From: Bacteroidia bacterium
GTDB lineage: Bacteria; Bacteroidota; Bacteroidia; Flavobacteriales; Flavobacteriaceae
Assembly (NCBI GenBank): GCA_030430615.1
Contig: JAUIKV010000004.1
Coordinates: 1-34,215 of the forward strand
DNA length: 34,215 nt
Reading direction: 5' to 3'
Under the pieces are notes generated by a model. It ran no database searches. It had not been told where the DNA came from and worked only from the letters and a program-made list of their open reading frames with translations. A program made the translations under genes and the position numbers. Positions 10,121 through 20,112 of this stretch are shown here, piece after piece. Position 1 is the stretch's first letter. Every line of letters starts with the position of its first letter.

Positions 10121-10453
10121 ATGGAAAGAATCAAAACATTCAAAGAATTTTATCGGTTCTATTTGACTGAACACCAAGACAGAACCTGCCGCATGCTTCA
10201 CTTCATTGGCACCTTCCTTGTTTTTGCCCTGGCTATCGCGGCTGTTTACACCGGACAGAACTTCTTGTGGGCACTGGTTCCTGTGGTGGGTTATGGATTC
10301 GCATGGGTGGGCCATTACTTTTATGAAAAGAATCAGCCGGCAACTTTCAAATATCCGCTTTGGAGCCTGGTATCCGATTTTAAGATGTTCTTCGAACTGC
10401 TCTTTGGCAGGATCTCTTTTGACGGGCGCAGGGATTCCGGTTCTGCTGTTTGA
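10121..10453 (+). CDS. DUF962 / Mpo1-like membrane protein
   Basis: YRFYLTEHQDRTCRMLHFIGTFLVF... GYGFAWVGHYFYEKNQPATFKYPLWSLVSDFKMFFELL; ATG at 10121, 2 nt after the DUF2461 stop. Confidence 0.85.
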   Translation: MERIKTFKEFYRFYLTEHQDRTCRMLHFIGTFLVFALAIAAVYTGQNFLWALVPVVGYGFAWVGHYFYEKNQPATFKYPLWSLVSDFKMFFELLFGRISFDGRRDSGSAV

Positions 10454-10662
10454 CTGCTTTTTTTGTAATCAATGAGACCAATGTGCCCAAGTATTACGAC
10501 AAAGTTGCGGAACTTGTCAACGAATACAATTCGGAAAGTGAAAAGTTATTGCCGGTGCCGGCCACGTATTTGATTGGAACCGACGGAAGAATCGAGTACG
10601 TTCATTACGATCCTGATTACAAGAACCGGTCTGACATTTCCGAGATCGTCAATGGTCTTTAG
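10450..10662 (+). pseudogene. C-terminal remnant of a peroxiredoxin-like (AhpC/TSA redoxin) protein
   Basis: LPVPATYLIGTDGRIEYVHYDPDYKNRSDISEIVNGL resembles the C-terminal end of the fold; no N-terminal half or peroxidatic Cys; the frame runs into the DUF962 3' end with a TTG as the only start. Confidence 0.6.
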
Positions 10663-10694
10663 AGATCAGTGATCAAACCACTAATTAAAGCGCA

Positions 10695-10728
10695 TAAAAA
10701 AATCCGCCCAGTGGGCGGATTTTTTTTA
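10695..10728. terminator. Bidirectional terminator between redoxin remnant and groEL
   Basis: aaaaaaATCCGCC-CAGTG-GGCGGATttttttt; A-run and T-run on both sides. Confidence 0.85.
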
Positions 10729-10745
10729 TTGAGGATCTGCTCGTA

Positions 10746-12389
<1,644 letters not shown>

Positions 12390-12414
12390 TTAAGTGTTAC
12401 TGAATTTATTTTGT

Positions 12415-12693
12415 TTAAAGGATCGCGAATATGTCACTTTCCCTCATGATCAGATAATCATTCCCGTCGAGTTTCAACTCAGTTCCCGCAAATTTTCCGT
12501 AAAGAACGGTATCCCCGATCTTTACTGTCATGGGCTCGTCTTTCGTTCCTTTGCCAACTGCCACAACCTTACCTTGTTGAGGTTTTTCTTTTGCTGAATC
12601 CGGAATGTAGATTCCTGAAGCTGTTTTTGTTTCTGCCGCTAGGGGCTCTACAAGCACTCTGTCTGCAAGAGGTTGAATAGTTAATTTACTCAT
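12415..12693 (-). CDS. groES: 10 kDa chaperonin GroES
   Basis: [49 protein letters not shown]...; ATG at 12693; the longer ORF-track start at 12873 is not supported. Confidence 0.97.
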   Translation of the reverse strand: MSKLTIQPLADRVLVEPLAAETKTASGIYIPDSAKEKPQQGKVVAVGKGTKDEPMTVKIGDTVLYGKFAGTELKLDGNDYLIMRESDIFAIL

Positions 12694-12802
12694 TATATTC
12701 TGTTTTAAGTTATTTAATAAAAAGTTCCTTTGGCCTGTGCCAAAATCTTCCGCTTTCCATTTCGCAAAAACATTGCCATTGTGGAAAAACTGACATAACG
12801 GA

Positions 12803-12836
12803 TAAAAAAAATGCCAACGTGTCATTACGTTGGCAT
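12803..12836 (-). terminator. Terminator downstream of secG
   Basis: Minus strand ATGCCAACGT-aatgac-ACGTTGGCAT followed by T7-8. Confidence 0.85.
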
Positions 12837-12856
12837 AAATTTTATTTTGTTTCCTG

Positions 12857-13198
12857 TCAATTGGTACTGTCAATCACCTTATCCGTGTCCAGGGTCGGAG
12901 GTGCTTCAAGTGCTTCCCGGTCGTTGACGATTCCTTCGGTAGCTGACTCCATGTCCACAGAGTTGTTTCTCGGAATGGCGAAATTAGAAAGAAGGATTAA
13001 AGCGAAAAGCGCTATGGCAAGCGTCCAGGTGCTTTTGTCGAGGAAATTCGTTGTGTTCTGAACTCCACCCAGGTTTTGCGAACCAGCTCCACCAAAAGAA
13101 GATGACAATCCTCCACCTTTCGGATTCTGAACCATGATAACCAGGATCAGCAGAATCGATACGATGATAATCAAAACTAAAAATAATAAATACGACAT
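12857..13198 (-). CDS. secG: Preprotein translocase subunit SecG
   Basis: Two hydrophobic segments with [18 protein letters not shown] between them. Confidence 0.93.
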   Translation of the reverse strand: MSYLLFLVLIIIVSILLILVIMVQNPKGGGLSSSFGGAGSQNLGGVQNTTNFLDKSTWTLAIALFALILLSNFAIPRNNSVDMESATEGIVNDREALEAPPTLDTDKVIDSTN

Positions 13199-13209
13199 GT
13201 TCTCCAGTA

Positions 13210-13998
13210 TTAGTTTTTCTGCAATTTTTTTACAGCTTCAATTCGGTCTGCAAAGAAAGAACTTTTTTCTGGATATTTCAAACTTAGAACGGTAAATGCA
13301 GCAATGGCTTTTTCGTACTTTTTTTGCTCCAGGTAAACATGGGCGAGCGTCTCTGTCATGAGCTGCTCGTTCTCGGTGGAGCTCTCCATGCCCAAGTCGT
13401 CAAAATCGGCATCTTCAGTAGGCCTTATCCTGGGTCTCTTTGCAATGAAGTCATTGATGAGATCCAGGTTGGTTTTTACTTTTTTACGGCTACTTTCAGA
13501 TGAAACTGTGCGATCGATGGGTTTGAGCTGACTGAGCTGAAGCCATTCCCCAAAGGAATAGGTCTCGTCGCTTTTAAAGTCAAGCGGGGTTCCAATTCCC
13601 AAGCTCTTCTCTGCGGTAATGATCTCTTCAGAAGATGAAGTTTCTTCAAAAGATGGAATTTCTTCTGCAGGTATCGATATTTCTGCAGACTCGATGTCTG
13701 GCGCTTCAGGAGAACCGGACAATTGGGATGTGTCTATTGCGCTGCTCTCGGCAAGGAGCTCAAAATCAAAGTTGGTGACGTAGTTGAAGAGCAGTTCACG
13801 GTCTGTGGTGTAAGCCGCCGTTTTCTTCAATGCATCATTGTACCTGAAGCTTCGCTGTTTCTTCAGGGCATAGAGTCTCAAGAAATGAGCAGCCTGAAAA
13901 AAGGGGTAGTCTTCCAGAATCTTGTCCAAACCTCTGGTCTGCCCTTTTGAGATACTCGAAGGGTCAGAAATAATCTTTGTGAATTCGATGAGGTTCAT
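13210..13998 (-). CDS. Conserved hypothetical protein with C-terminal TPR-like repeat
   Basis: MNLIEFTKIISDPSSI...; C-terminus ETLAHVYLEQKKYEKAIAAFTVLSLKYPEKSSFFADRIEAVKKL; sits between lptE and secG. Confidence 0.75.
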   Translation of the reverse strand: MNLIEFTKIISDPSSISKGQTRGLDKILEDYPFFQAAHFLRLYALKKQRSFRYNDALKKTAAYTTDRELLFNYVTNFDFELLAESSAIDTSQLSGSPEAPDIESAEISIPAEEIPSFEETSSSEEIITAEKSLGIGTPLDFKSDETYSFGEWLQLSQLKPIDRTVSSESSRKKVKTNLDLINDFIAKRPRIRPTEDADFDDLGMESSTENEQLMTETLAHVYLEQKKYEKAIAAFTVLSLKYPEKSSFFADRIEAVKKLQKN

Positions 13999-14013
13999 TT
14001 TGCTGCTTCTTTT

Positions 14014-14517
14014 CTACCACTTTGCTACCGCTGCATTGAAGATGTCTTGTGTAATCCTTTCAAATATGTCTTCATAAGCCGTGTCCAACACGCTTCCCGT
14101 CAGCTGGAGGTTTCCGTCATAGTCACTATAAAAGGAGAAGGTCTGCTCGAAATTGTCTTCTTCGTTGAGTCGGTTGTAATACCTAACACGCACCGCAATG
14201 GTCAACCGGTTTTGTGCCGCTGTTTGCTCTGCTGTCGCAGCAATCGGAATGATCCGATATTGGGTGATCTCACCTTCAAAATGCAAATCGCCCCCGGCAT
14301 CTGTAAGTTTGAGATTGGTCTGGCGCAGAAAGCGATCCTGCAGGGCAATCGTAAAACGCTGACTCAGGCTCGGCTCAACCAGGTTGGCCGAATTCGTGAA
14401 AAAATCTACCTGGACCGTCTCTGCGTCACCGGTGCTTCCTCCTGTGAAGGAATACACCCCACAACCCAACGGCAGGACGAGCATTATCATAATCAGACTG
14501 AGCAGGGTCTTATTCAT
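14014..14517 (-). CDS. lptE: LptE-family LPS assembly lipoprotein
   Basis: Lipobox signal LPLGCGVYSF; NLVEPSLSQRFTIALQDRFLRQTNLKLTDAGGDLHFEGEITQYRI. Confidence 0.82.
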   Translation of the reverse strand: MNKTLLSLIMIMLVLPLGCGVYSFTGGSTGDAETVQVDFFTNSANLVEPSLSQRFTIALQDRFLRQTNLKLTDAGGDLHFEGEITQYRIIPIAATAEQTAAQNRLTIAVRVRYYNRLNEEDNFEQTFSFYSDYDGNLQLTGSVLDTAYEDIFERITQDIFNAAVAKW

Positions 14518-14547
14518 GGAAGAACGATCTTATTCATGGAAGAACGA
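14508..14547. repeat. Exact 20-bp tandem duplication spanning the lptE start codon
   Basis: TCTTATTCATGGAAGAACGA at 14508-14527 and again at 14528-14547, identical. Confidence 0.95.
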
Positions 14548-14617
14548 AATTTGAAGTGAGATTCGCCGCGAACAGCGCTGTGCACATGCAAACAAATAAA
14601 CCATAAAACGCCGAGAT

Positions 14618-15865
14618 TCACAAATTATATTGGTTTATTTTTCTGTAAAGCGTGCGTTCAGAGATACCCAGTTCTCTAGCCGCAAGTTTTCTTTTGCCTT
14701 TGTTTCGATCCAGCGCCTGTTTGATCATTTCAAGCTCTTTTTCCTGAAGCGACAGTGTCTCTTCTATGGTCTCGGCCTCATCGTAAGAAACAATTTTAGG
14801 ATTCTCCTCGTAGGTGGTGTCTTCCTCTGCATCCGCAATGATCTCCAGGGTGTTGCTCTTGCCATCTTTAGAATCTTTTCCGTAGATCTTGTCGATAAGC
14901 AGTTTTGTTGTTTCCTGTGGGGGTTGATTCTGCGAACCTTCCTTGATCAGCTGCCGGGTGAGGTTTTTCAGATCGGTAATGTCATTTCGCATGTCAAAGA
15001 GCACCTTGTACAGGATTTCCCGTTCGTTGGCAAAATCGGATTCGGGCTTCTTATCCGAGATGATGGCCGGAAGATTCTGGTGGTAGTCAGGAAGGTAGGA
15101 CATCAGAATTTCGCGGCTGATGTTTCTGTTTTGCTCAATCACCGAAATCTGTTCTGTAAGATTTCTCAACTGGCGAATATTGCCTTTCCACTCGTAAGAT
15201 TCAAGGGTCTCGACCGCCTCATCGTTCAAGCGCACCGTCGGCATTTTGTACTTTTGGGCGAAATCGGAGGCAAACTTGCGGAACAACAAGTGTATGTCAT
15301 CGGCACGGTCCCTGAGGGGGGGTAGCCATATTTCCACCGTGCTAAGCCTGTAGTAAAGGTCTTCCCGGAACTTTCCTTTTTTGATGGCTTCCTCCATGTT
15401 CAAATTGGTCGCAGCCACAATTCTAACATCCGTCTTCTGAACCTTTGAGGATCCGACCTTCAAGAATTCCCCGTTTTCCAAAACCCTCAGCAGCCGAACC
15501 TGAGTGGTCAGGGGAAGCTCTCCAACCTCATCCAGGAAAATGGTTCCGCCATCAGCAACTTCAAAATATCCGCTGCGCGTCTGTGAAGCACCGGTGAAGG
15601 ACCCTTTCTCATGTCCAAAGAGTTCGCTGTCGATAGTTCCCTCCGGGATGGCCCCGCAATTCACTGCGATGTATTTGGCGTGTTTCCGATGGGAGAGATT
15701 GTGAATTATTTTTGGAATCACTTCTTTTCCGACCCCGCTTTCACCCCGAACCAGAACCGATATGTCGGTAGGGGCTACGCGCATGGCTTTTTGCAATGCC
15801 ACGTTGAGTTGATTGTTGTTCCCGATGATTCCGAAACGTTGCTTTATGGTTTGGAGTGATTCCAT
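14618..15865 (-). CDS. Sigma-54 interaction domain transcriptional activator without N-terminal receiver domain
   Basis: [15 protein letters not shown] (Walker A), [13 protein letters not shown] (GAFTGA loop variant), [13 protein letters not shown] (Walker B), C-terminal Fis-type [20 protein letters not shown]. Confidence 0.93.
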   Translation of the reverse strand: MESLQTIKQRFGIIGNNNQLNVALQKAMRVAPTDISVLVRGESGVGKEVIPKIIHNLSHRKHAKYIAVNCGAIPEGTIDSELFGHEKGSFTGASQTRSGYFEVADGGTIFLDEVGELPLTTQVRLLRVLENGEFLKVGSSKVQKTDVRIVAATNLNMEEAIKKGKFREDLYYRLSTVEIWLPPLRDRADDIHLLFRKFASDFAQKYKMPTVRLNDEAVETLESYEWKGNIRQLRNLTEQISVIEQNRNISREILMSYLPDYHQNLPAIISDKKPESDFANEREILYKVLFDMRNDITDLKNLTRQLIKEGSQNQPPQETTKLLIDKIYGKDSKDGKSNTLEIIADAEEDTTYEENPKIVSYDEAETIEETLSLQEKELEMIKQALDRNKGKRKLAARELGISERTLYRKINQYNL

Positions 15866-15873
15866 GATTGATG

Positions 15874-17319
15874 CTATTTCCTTATTCTTGTGCCGATGAG
15901 GGTGGCCGAAGTACAGTCTTCTATCTTGACCTGAACAAGATCACCGACTTTCTCGTCTCCTTTCGGGAATACAGCGACCGCATTTTGTGTGTTTCTGCCC
16001 ATCCAGTGCTGATCCGACTTTTTGGAATTCCCCTCGATGAGGATCTCCACGGTCTTGCCCACGAACTGTTTCATTCTATACATGCCGTGCTTTTGCTGCA
16101 ACTGGATGATTTCAGCCAGCCGTCGTTTTTTGACCTCGAGAGGAACGTCATCTTCCATTCGCTTGGCGGCCGGGGTGCCCGGTCTCTCCGAATAGGCGAA
16201 CATAAACCCGAAATCGTATTTGACATATTCCATCAAAGACAAAGTATCCTGGTGATCTTCTTCTGTTTCTCCGCAGAATCCGGCAATCATGTCCTGTGAG
16301 ATCGCACAGTCGGGAATAATGCGTCGAATGTTGTCAATGAGCTCCATGTATTCTTCGCGCGTATGCTGTCGATTCATCCGCTCCAGCATGCGTGTGCTTC
16401 CTGTCTGAACAGGCAGGTGAATGTATTTGCAGATGTTATCGTATTTGGCCATTGTATGAAGAACATCCAAACTCATATCCTGGGGATTGGATGTGGCAAA
16501 ACGAATTCTCATCTTTGGAACCGCAAGGGCCACCATCTCCATCAGTCCCGCAAAGTCCACTGCAGTGGAACGAGCGATCTCTGAAGCTTTCTCAAAATCC
16601 TTTTTCAATCCGCCGCCGTACCACAGGTACGAATCCACATTTTGGCCCAAAAGAGTAATCTCCTTGTAGCCCTCTTCCCAGAGCTGAATGGCTTCATTGA
16701 CAATGCTCTTCGGGTCCCGGCTGCGTTCTCGGCCCCGGGTGAAGGGAACCACGCAAAAGGTGCACATGTTGTCACAACCTCTTGTTATCGAAATAAAAGC
16801 GGATACCCCATTGCTGTTCAGTCTTACAGGGGTCACATCGCCATAAGTCTCTTCTTTGGACAGTATAACGTTGATCGCGTCTTTTCCATCCTCGATTTCT
16901 TTGACCAGGTTGGGAAGATCCCGGTAGGCATCGGGCCCAACAACGAGATCCACCATTTTCTCTTCTTCCAGAAATTTGGTTTTCAGACGTTCGGCCATGC
17001 ATCCCATCACACCGATTTTCATCGAAGGATTGATTTTCTTTACCCTATTATACTGCTGCAATCGTTTGCGAACCGTCTGTTCCGCTTTCTCGCGAATGGA
17101 GCAGGTATTGACGAGAACCAGGTCAGCTTCTTCGAGAAGGGTAGTGGTGTTGAATCCTTCGCCAGCTAGAATGGATGCGACTATTTCACTGTCGTTCAGA
17201 TTCATCTGGCAACCATAACTCTCAATAAAAAGCTTTTTGCCATTACCCTCCAGATTCTCTGTTATCAGGGCCTGTCCTTGCTTTTTCTCTTCAATAATGT
17301 GTTCGCTCGCCATTGTCAT
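15874..17319 (-). CDS. miaB: tRNA-2-methylthio-N6-dimethylallyladenosine synthase
   Basis: [41 protein letters not shown] radical SAM motif, C-terminal TRAM domain. Start at 17319 (MTMASEH) or 17313, downstream of a -7 box. Confidence 0.95.
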   Translation of the reverse strand: MTMASEHIIEEKKQGQALITENLEGNGKKLFIESYGCQMNLNDSEIVASILAGEGFNTTTLLEEADLVLVNTCSIREKAEQTVRKRLQQYNRVKKINPSMKIGVMGCMAERLKTKFLEEEKMVDLVVGPDAYRDLPNLVKEIEDGKDAINVILSKEETYGDVTPVRLNSNGVSAFISITRGCDNMCTFCVVPFTRGRERSRDPKSIVNEAIQLWEEGYKEITLLGQNVDSYLWYGGGLKKDFEKASEIARSTAVDFAGLMEMVALAVPKMRIRFATSNPQDMSLDVLHTMAKYDNICKYIHLPVQTGSTRMLERMNRQHTREEYMELIDNIRRIIPDCAISQDMIAGFCGETEEDHQDTLSLMEYVKYDFGFMFAYSERPGTPAAKRMEDDVPLEVKKRRLAEIIQLQQKHGMYRMKQFVGKTVEILIEGNSKKSDQHWMGRNTQNAVAVFPKGDEKVGDLVQVKIEDCTSATLIGTRIRK

Positions 17320-17332
17320 TTTTTTGGAAATG

Positions 17333-17340
17333 CAAAGATA
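17333..17340 (-). promoter_or_regulatory. Putative -7 box TATCTTTG for the miaB operon
   Basis: Minus strand TATCTTTG (plus CAAAGATA), about 14 nt before the first miaB ATG. Confidence 0.5.
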
Positions 17341-17456
17341 CAATCAAAATTCTTTTTTCTGCCATTTTGACAGAAAAAGTCAGTTCAATGCGGGTTTTTG
17401 AACGACTTAAAAGCACTTGTTTTTACAGACCGAGGAATGATTTAATTTTTTCTGTC

Positions 17457-17464
17457 TACTTTTG
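17457..17464 (+). promoter_or_regulatory. Putative -7 box TACTTTTG for topA
   Basis: Perfect TAnnTTTG 32 nt upstream of the topA ATG. Confidence 0.5.
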
Positions 17465-17496
17465 CATTCTCAAATCAGGAGCTAATAAGTGATCGT

Positions 17497-19983
17497 ATGT
17501 CGAAGAATCTAGTTATAGTAGAGTCGCCTGCCAAGGCCAAAACAATCGAGCGTTTTCTGGGCAAAGATTTTGTCGTGGAATCGAGCTTTGGTCATATTGT
17601 TGACTTGCCTTCCAAGGAGTTAGGAGTCAATGTCGAAGGTGACTTTTCACCCAATTACAGTGTTTCCAGCGATAAGAAAGCGGTGGTTAAAAAATTGAAA
17701 TCCCTTGCAAAGAAAGCGGATACAGTTTGGCTGGCAAGTGATGAAGATCGCGAAGGAGAAGCTATAGCCTGGCATCTTTTCGAGCAACTCAAATTGAAGG
17801 ACCTCGACACAAAACGAATCGTTTTTCACGAGATCACTAAAAAGGCTATTCTCAAAGCCATTGAGAATCCGAGAAGCATAGATTACAATCTGGTCAATGC
17901 TCAACAGGCCAGACGCGTTCTCGACAGGCTCGTGGGTTACGAGCTTTCTCCAGTGCTTTGGCGTAAGGTCAAAGGAGGATTGAGCGCCGGACGAGTTCAG
18001 TCGGTAGCTGTTCGATTAATCGTTGAACGGGAAAGGGAGATCGAGAAGTTTGAGCCCGTAGCTTCGTATCGTGTAGTTGGAGAATTTTCTACGGATGAAG
18101 GTTCGAGCTTCCAGGCCAAGTTGCCTCAGAATTTCAAAACCCGAGAGGAAGCAGAAGAATTTTTGCAGTCCTGCGTCTCCGCGACATTCAAAGTGGAAGA
18201 CCTCAGTACCAAACCTGCCAAGAAAACACCAGCCGCTCCTTTTACCACTTCAACACTTCAACAGGAGGCGTCGCGAAAATTGTATTTCCCGGTGGCCAAA
18301 ACCATGATGGTCGCCCAGCGGTTGTATGAAGAAGGATTGATCACTTACATGCGTACCGACAGTGTCAACCTTTCCGGTGATGCCATCAATGAGGCCCAGG
18401 AAGAGATCAAATCCACATATGGACCCGAATTCAGCAAGCCCCGAAACTACTCGACAAAATCCAAAGGCGCTCAGGAGGCGCATGAGGCTATTCGTCCGAC
18501 GAATTTAAGTACCAGGAGCATACAGGCTGACAATGACAAGACACGATTGTACGATCTGATCTGGAAAAGAACCATAGCGTCTCAGATGAGCGATGCTCAA
18601 CTTGAGCGAACCAATGTCCGAATAAGCAACGACAAGAATGAAAAGGTGTTTACCGCCAACGGTGAGGTCATCACTTTTGAAGGCTTTTTGAAAGTCTATC
18701 TTGAAGGAAAGGACAACGATGATGACGAACAGGCAGGAATGCTTCCAAGGTTGAGTCTTAACGAGAATTTGGAGAATCAGAACATAAGGGCTACAGAACG
18801 TTACACAAAACCGCCTTACCGGTATACGGAGGCTTCATTGGTGCGCCAGCTTGAAGAGCTCGGGATCGGCAGGCCATCTACATATGCCCCGACGATTTCT
18901 ACGATTCAGCGTAGAGAATACGTAGTGAAGGGAACGGCAGAAGGAAAGGAAAGATCTTATACTGAATTGGTCCTGTCTCAGGACAAAATCAGTTCAGAGG
19001 TCCTCACTGAAACTGTTGGAGCCGATAAAGGCAAGCTCATGCCCACAGACATAGGGAAGATCGTCAACGATTTTCTTGTGGAGAACTTCAGCGACATTCT
19101 CGATTACAGCTTCACAGCCAATGTTGAAAAAGAATTTGATGACATTGCTGAAGGCAAGGGGAATTGGACTGAAATGATCAAGGAATTCTACGGCAATTTT
19201 CACGATCAGGTAGAGGACGTAGCACAAAATGCGGATCGCGCCAAAGGGGAAAGGCTCCTCGGTGTGGATCCGGAGTCGGGGAAGAATGTTTACGCCCGAT
19301 TGGGCAGGTTTGGCGCCATGGTGCAGATCGGTGAGGCCACAGATGAGGAGAAACCGAGGTTTGCAAGCCTGCAAGGCGAGCAGACGCTGGACACAATTAC
19401 CTTCGAAGAAGCCATGGAACTGTTCAGGTTGCCTAAGGATCTTGGGAAGTTCGAGGAACAGGAGGTCATAGTCGCCAATGGTCGGTATGGACCATATATA
19501 AGATTTGGAAAGAGTTTTATTTCGCTTGACAAAGATGAGAACCCACTCTCTGTAGACATGGCCAGGGCCATTGAACTGATCGAAAAGAAACGCAAAGCCG
19601 ATGCCCCGATTGGTGAATATGAGGGGATGCCCATTCAAAAAGGTGTAGGGCGCTTCGGACCTTTCATCAAGTGGAACAACACATTCATCAATGTGAACAA
19701 AAGCTATGATTTCGACAACCTGACCCAGCAGGATCTCGAGGATCTGATCGAGACCAAGAAAAGAAAGGACAGGGAGAAGGTCATTCACAATTGGGAAGAG
19801 GAAGGCATCCGGGTTGAAAAGGCGCGATGGGGAAGGCACAACATCATCAAAGGGAAGACGAAAATCGAGCTGCCCAAAACTGTGGACGCCCAGGTCCTCA
19901 CTCTCGAGGAGGTGCAGGATCTTCTCGAGAAGAATGCTCCGAAAAAAACCAAAGGCCGCCGTAAGGCAGTGAAGAAGAAGTAA
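17497..19983 (+). CDS. topA: DNA topoisomerase I
   Basis: MSKNLVIVESPAKAKTIERFLGKDFVVESSFGHIVDLP; LITYMRTDSVNLS active-site region; GIGRPSTYAPTISTIQ. Confidence 0.98.
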   Translation: MSKNLVIVESPAKAKTIERFLGKDFVVESSFGHIVDLPSKELGVNVEGDFSPNYSVSSDKKAVVKKLKSLAKKADTVWLASDEDREGEAIAWHLFEQLKLKDLDTKRIVFHEITKKAILKAIENPRSIDYNLVNAQQARRVLDRLVGYELSPVLWRKVKGGLSAGRVQSVAVRLIVEREREIEKFEPVASYRVVGEFSTDEGSSFQAKLPQNFKTREEAEEFLQSCVSATFKVEDLSTKPAKKTPAAPFTTSTLQQEASRKLYFPVAKTMMVAQRLYEEGLITYMRTDSVNLSGDAINEAQEEIKSTYGPEFSKPRNYSTKSKGAQEAHEAIRPTNLSTRSIQADNDKTRLYDLIWKRTIASQMSDAQLERTNVRISNDKNEKVFTANGEVITFEGFLKVYLEGKDNDDDEQAGMLPRLSLNENLENQNIRATERYTKPPYRYTEASLVRQLEELGIGRPSTYAPTISTIQRREYVVKGTAEGKERSYTELVLSQDKISSEVLTETVGADKGKLMPTDIGKIVNDFLVENFSDILDYSFTANVEKEFDDIAEGKGNWTEMIKEFYGNFHDQVEDVAQNADRAKGERLLGVDPESGKNVYARLGRFGAMVQIGEATDEEKPRFASLQGEQTLDTITFEEAMELFRLPKDLGKFEEQEVIVANGRYGPYIRFGKSFISLDKDENPLSVDMARAIELIEKKRKADAPIGEYEGMPIQKGVGRFGPFIKWNNTFINVNKSYDFDNLTQQDLEDLIETKKRKDREKVIHNWEEEGIRVEKARWGRHNIIKGKTKIELPKTVDAQVLTLEEVQDLLEKNAPKKTKGRRKAVKKK

Positions 19984-20006
19984 AACCAGCAGAATATTTG
20001 ATTTTT

Positions 20007-20038
20007 AGTCCCACCGGCTCATGCCGGTGGGACTTTTT
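20007..20038 (+). terminator. Terminator after topA
   Basis: AGTCCCACCGGC-tcat-GCCGGTGGGACT followed by TTTT; 12-bp perfect stem. Confidence 0.92.
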
Positions 20039-20112
20039 ATTTTTTATGAACAGTATTCTTAGGAGGCTATGGATTTTATTTACTTTGCGATTTAAATATT
20101 GAACCTGTACGC

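Noticed and set aside
14630-15325. 231-aa plus-strand ORF opposite the sigma-54 activator
   Set aside because: Shadow frame of the AAA+ coding sequence.
18994-19839. 281-aa minus-strand ORF opposite topA
   Set aside because: Long but antisense to conserved topA; composition typical of a shadow frame and no family motifs.
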